A stretch of DNA of 64,000 nt from Dethiobacter sp. Lineage in GTDB: Bacteria; Bacillota; Dethiobacteria; DTU022; UBA8154. The translations under genes and the position numbers were made by a program. The notes beneath the pieces were generated by a model that saw nothing but the letters and a program-made list of their open reading frames with translations, did no database searches and had not been told where the DNA came from. How positions within the stretch are numbered: position 1 is the stretch's first letter; each line of letters starts with the position of its first letter. Shown here in pieces: positions 60,820 to 64,000 of this stretch. The DNA is taken from assembly GCA_003605065.1 (NCBI GenBank), contig QZJM01000004.1:1-64000 (forward strand). Reading direction: 5' to 3'.

Positions 60820-62781
60820 GTGGAGTTATTTTCTTTAGTACCCATCGCTGGTGTTATCGGTATTATTTTTGCAATTATCCTCTGGGTTCGCGTAGCTAAA
60901 GTAGATCCCGGAAACGAGCGGATGCAGGAAATCGCCGCTGCCATTCATGAAGGGGCCATGGCTTTTCTCAACAGGGAATACCGTACCCTGGGTATTTTTG
61001 CTGTTGTCCTTTTTTTCGTGTTGGGGTTTTTTATTAATTGGAGTACGGCTATTTGTTTCATTGTGGGCGCACTTTTTTCCGGTACCGCAGGTTATGCAGG
61101 GATGAATATAGCCACCATCGCTAATGTGCGTACTGCCAGCTCCGCCCGCAAGGGGGTCAATGAAGCTCTCAATGTGGCTTTTTCCAGCGGCTCCGTTATG
61201 GGAATGATGGTAGCAGGAATCGGGCTTTTAGGCCTCGGTATCCTTTATTTCATTTTCCGCGATCCCACCATCGTGAATGGTTATGCTCTGGGAGCCAGCT
61301 CCATTGCATTGTTTGCCCGTGTTGGTGGCGGCATCTATACCAAGGCTGCCGATGTTGGCTCAGACCTTGTGGGCAAGGTAGAAGCGGGAATTCCGGAAGA
61401 TGATCCCCGCAATGCCGGAGTTATTGCCGATAACGTCGGGGACAACGTGGGTGATGTGGCCGGCATGGGAGCAGACCTTTTCGAATCTTATGTGGGATCC
61501 ATGATCGCCACTATGACCGTGGGTGTCCTCGTTTTCGGATTAGCCGGAGTATTACTGCCTCTCCTGGTTGCCTCGGTAGGAATTATCGCTTCTATCATAG
61601 GCTTTTTCTTTGTGCGCGCCAAAGAAGGAGTGCGCCTTGGCGCCGCCTTGGAGCGTTCCACTTTGGTGGCGGCGGTAATCGTGATCATTGCTTCATATTT
61701 CCTTTCCATGAATGTTTTAAATCAAATCGGGCCTTTCATCGCCATTATTGCCGGACTCCTGGCGGGGGTTCTTATCGGCAAGCTGACAGATTACTATACC
61801 TCTTACCACTTTAAGCCCGTTCAGGAACTGGCCAGAGCTTCCCAGACAGGCAGCGCCACCAACATTATCAGCGGGCTGGCCCTGGGTATGGGCAGTACCA
61901 CCCTTCCCCTCTTTACGATAGTTGTGGCCATAATTGTTGCTTACTTAGCGGCGGGTGTTTATGGCATTGCCATAGCAGCCGTGGGGATGCTTTCCACCGT
62001 AGGGACTACAGTTTCCGTTGACGCCTATGGCCCTGTAGCCGATAACGCCGGTGGTATTGCCGAAATGTCAAAACTGGATCCCCACGTCAGGGAGATTACA
62101 GATGAGCTGGATGCCGTGGGCAACACCACAGCAGCTATCGGCAAAGGATTTGCCATCGGTTCAGCTGCTTTAACAGCACTGGCTCTCTTTACGGCTTATA
62201 CACAGGCAGCCCAGATTGATATTATTAACATAACGGAAGCAAGGGTAATTGCCGGACTCTTTATCGGGGGTATGATCATCTTCTTTACGTCCTCCCAAAC
62301 TATGAAGGCTGTGGGACGGGCCGCTTTTGACCTTATTGAGGAGATTCGCCGCCAGTTCCGGGAAATCCCGGGCCTCATGGAAGGAACGGCCAGGCCTGAA
62401 TATGCCCGTTGTGTAGATATCAGCACAGCCGCCGCCCTCAAAGAAATGATCGTTCCCGGGCTTGTTGCCGTCATAGTTCCCATAGCTGTCGGTTTAATTC
62501 CTTTCCTGGGTAGAGAAGCCCTGGGGGGACTTTTAGCCGGTGCGCTGGTCACAGGGGTTCTCATGGCTATCTTTATGGCTAACTCCGGCGGTGCCTGGGA
62601 TAATGCCAAGAAGTGGATCGAGACAGGACAGCTGGGCGGTAAGGGAAGCGAAACACATAAGGCTGCCGTAGTGGGTGACACGGTAGGCGATCCCTTTAAA
62701 GATACCGCCGGTCCTTCCATCAATATTCTTATCAAGCTGATGAGTATTGTAGCCCTGGTTTTTGCGCCGCTGTTCTTCTAG
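60820..62781 (+). CDS. hppA: Membrane-bound (H+/Na+-translocating) pyrophosphatase
   Basis: 653 aa; [56 protein letters not shown]-terminal [14 protein letters not shown]...[25 protein letters not shown]. Confidence 0.98.
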   Translation: MELFSLVPIAGVIGIIFAIILWVRVAKVDPGNERMQEIAAAIHEGAMAFLNREYRTLGIFAVVLFFVLGFFINWSTAICFIVGALFSGTAGYAGMNIATIANVRTASSARKGVNEALNVAFSSGSVMGMMVAGIGLLGLGILYFIFRDPTIVNGYALGASSIALFARVGGGIYTKAADVGSDLVGKVEAGIPEDDPRNAGVIADNVGDNVGDVAGMGADLFESYVGSMIATMTVGVLVFGLAGVLLPLLVASVGIIASIIGFFFVRAKEGVRLGAALERSTLVAAVIVIIASYFLSMNVLNQIGPFIAIIAGLLAGVLIGKLTDYYTSYHFKPVQELARASQTGSATNIISGLALGMGSTTLPLFTIVVAIIVAYLAAGVYGIAIAAVGMLSTVGTTVSVDAYGPVADNAGGIAEMSKLDPHVREITDELDAVGNTTAAIGKGFAIGSAALTALALFTAYTQAAQIDIINITEARVIAGLFIGGMIIFFTSSQTMKAVGRAAFDLIEEIRRQFREIPGLMEGTARPEYARCVDISTAAALKEMIVPGLVAVIVPIAVGLIPFLGREALGGLLAGALVTGVLMAIFMANSGGAWDNAKKWIETGQLGGKGSETHKAAVVGDTVGDPFKDTAGPSINILIKLMSIVALVFAPLFF

Positions 62782-62803
62782 AATTAAAATCAGGTGGCAG
62801 TTT

Positions 62804-62837
62804 TAAAGAGAGTAAGTTCATCTTGCTCTCTTTTATT
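62804..62837 (+). terminator. Rho-independent terminator after hppA
   Basis: TAAAGAGAGTAAG-TTCAT-CTTGCTCTCTTTTATTT. Confidence 0.8.
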
Positions 62838-62906
62838 TCCGTATAATATTGGGTATAATAAAGGTAACATTTGGAAAAATTTAAAGGAGTTAAAACGAAG
62901 TTTATT

Positions 62907-64000
62907 ATGAGTATTAAGAAAAAACAGGTATTAAGCTATCTTTTTCAGGAAGAGTACAAACCGTTGACCTTGGAGGGGCTACAAAAGGCCCTTCATATTT
63001 ATAAAGAGGAAGATATCCAGGAATTATTTCAGCTGCTGTCTTCTCTGGAAAAAGAAGGTTCCGTATTTAAAACCCGGCAGGGCCGCTACATCCCGTTAAG
63101 GGGAATGGGACTGCTGGTTGGAGTATTACAGGGGCATTCCCAGGGATATGCTTTCCTTCTTCCGGAAACTCCCGGTGAGCCGGATGTGTTTATACCATCT
63201 GAAAAGTTGAAGGGCGCCATGCATAAAGATCGGGTTATGGTACGCCTGCAGAAAGATTCACACGATGGGCGGCGTCGCCGTGAAGGGGAGGTTGTCCGGA
63301 TCCTTAAGCGCGGCAATCCCAATCTAGTTGGTACATACAGTGGGAACCGGCACAGCGGCGTTGCTCTGCCCGATGACCGGCGCCTTTCCGAGATAAGCAT
63401 TCCCCGGGGAAGCCGTGAAGCCAGGCCCGGAGACAAAGTGCTCATAAATATTACGCGCTGGCCGGACAATTTTCATGCTCTACCTGAGGGTAAAATTGTG
63501 GAGGTGATCGGTTCTACAGGAGAGCCCGGTGTTGATATAACTTCAATCCAGCTAAAATTCGGCCTGCCCTCCACTTTTCCGGCCAAGGTGCTGAAAGAGG
63601 TTGAGCACCTTGATGAAAAGCATATCCTGGAGGCTGCCAGAGAAGAAAACCGCCAGGATTTGCGCTCGCTGGCTATGGTAACTATTGATGATGAAGATGC
63701 CAGAGACCTGGATGATGCTGTTTCCCTGGAAAGAAGGGAAAGCGGTTACAGGCTGGGGGTACATATTGCCGACGTGAGTTACTATGTTAAAGAAGGAAGC
63801 GCCCTGGACCGGGAAGCCGCCAGGAGGGCTACCAGTGTATATTTCCCGGACAGGGTTATCCCCATGCTGCCTCCCCGGCTTTCCAACGGGATCTGCAGTT
63901 TAAACCCGGGCATTCCCCGCCTGGCCATCAGCGTTTTTATGGATTTGAACCAGGACGGGAAACTGGAAAAGTACGTTTTTTATCCCAGCGTTATCTGTAT
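62907..64000 (+). CDS. rnr: Ribonuclease R (truncated by window end)
   Basis: Open frame from ATG 62907 to the window end: MSIKKKQVLSYLFQEE..., cold-shock-type domain, TIDDEDARDLDDAVSLERRESGYRLGVHIADVSYYVKEGSALDREAARRATSVYFPDRVIPMLPP. Confidence 0.95.
   Translation, partial: MSIKKKQVLSYLFQEEYKPLTLEGLQKALHIYKEEDIQELFQLLSSLEKEGSVFKTRQGRYIPLRGMGLLVGVLQGHSQGYAFLLPETPGEPDVFIPSEKLKGAMHKDRVMVRLQKDSHDGRRRREGEVVRILKRGNPNLVGTYSGNRHSGVALPDDRRLSEISIPRGSREARPGDKVLINITRWPDNFHALPEGKIVEVIGSTGEPGVDITSIQLKFGLPSTFPAKVLKEVEHLDEKHILEAAREENRQDLRSLAMVTIDDEDARDLDDAVSLERRESGYRLGVHIADVSYYVKEGSALDREAARRATSVYFPDRVIPMLPPRLSNGICSLNPGIPRLAISVFMDLNQDGKLEKYVFYPSVIC

Overview
The window reads as a chromosomal segment of a Gram-positive anaerobe-type Firmicute (Clostridia, Peptococcaceae-like; inferred from gene content and gene order). 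From left to right it holds: (1) a fused TRAP transporter and an MFS transporter; (2) a putative acyl/aromatic acid catabolic operon (acyl-CoA dehydrogenase, three-subunit molybdenum hydroxylase, AMP-forming CoA ligase) behind a near-consensus sigma-54 promoter; (3) decayed IS66 and ISAs1 elements; (4) cold-shock protein and HPF genes; (5) an unusual cluster of an NTP-transferase-like protein, a HisD-like protein, a HisB-like protein and a HAD hydrolase, with substitutions at key HisD/HisB residues, which is my best candidate for an undescribed pathway; (6) secA, frameshifted prfB, yitT, split transketolase and ilvC; (7) ftsEX, an EnvC-like gene, ctpA and a MinJ-like PDZ protein; (8) an insertion flanked by direct repeats carrying a c-di-GMP-I-like riboswitch, an HD-GYP remnant, an intact PAS-GGDEF-HD-GYP gene and an anti-sigma-kinase remnant; (9) uvrB, uvrA and uvrC with a ~215-nt highly structured palindromic element between uvrB and uvrA; (10) a PHP phosphoesterase interrupted at a G10 tract, thiL, rapZ, glmR, whiA, rpoN, cggR, gapA, pgk, tpiA, gpmI, eno, secG, hppA and the 5' part of rnr. 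I saw no CRISPR array, rRNA or convincing tRNA. All calls come from reading the sequence and recalled family motifs; no searches were run.
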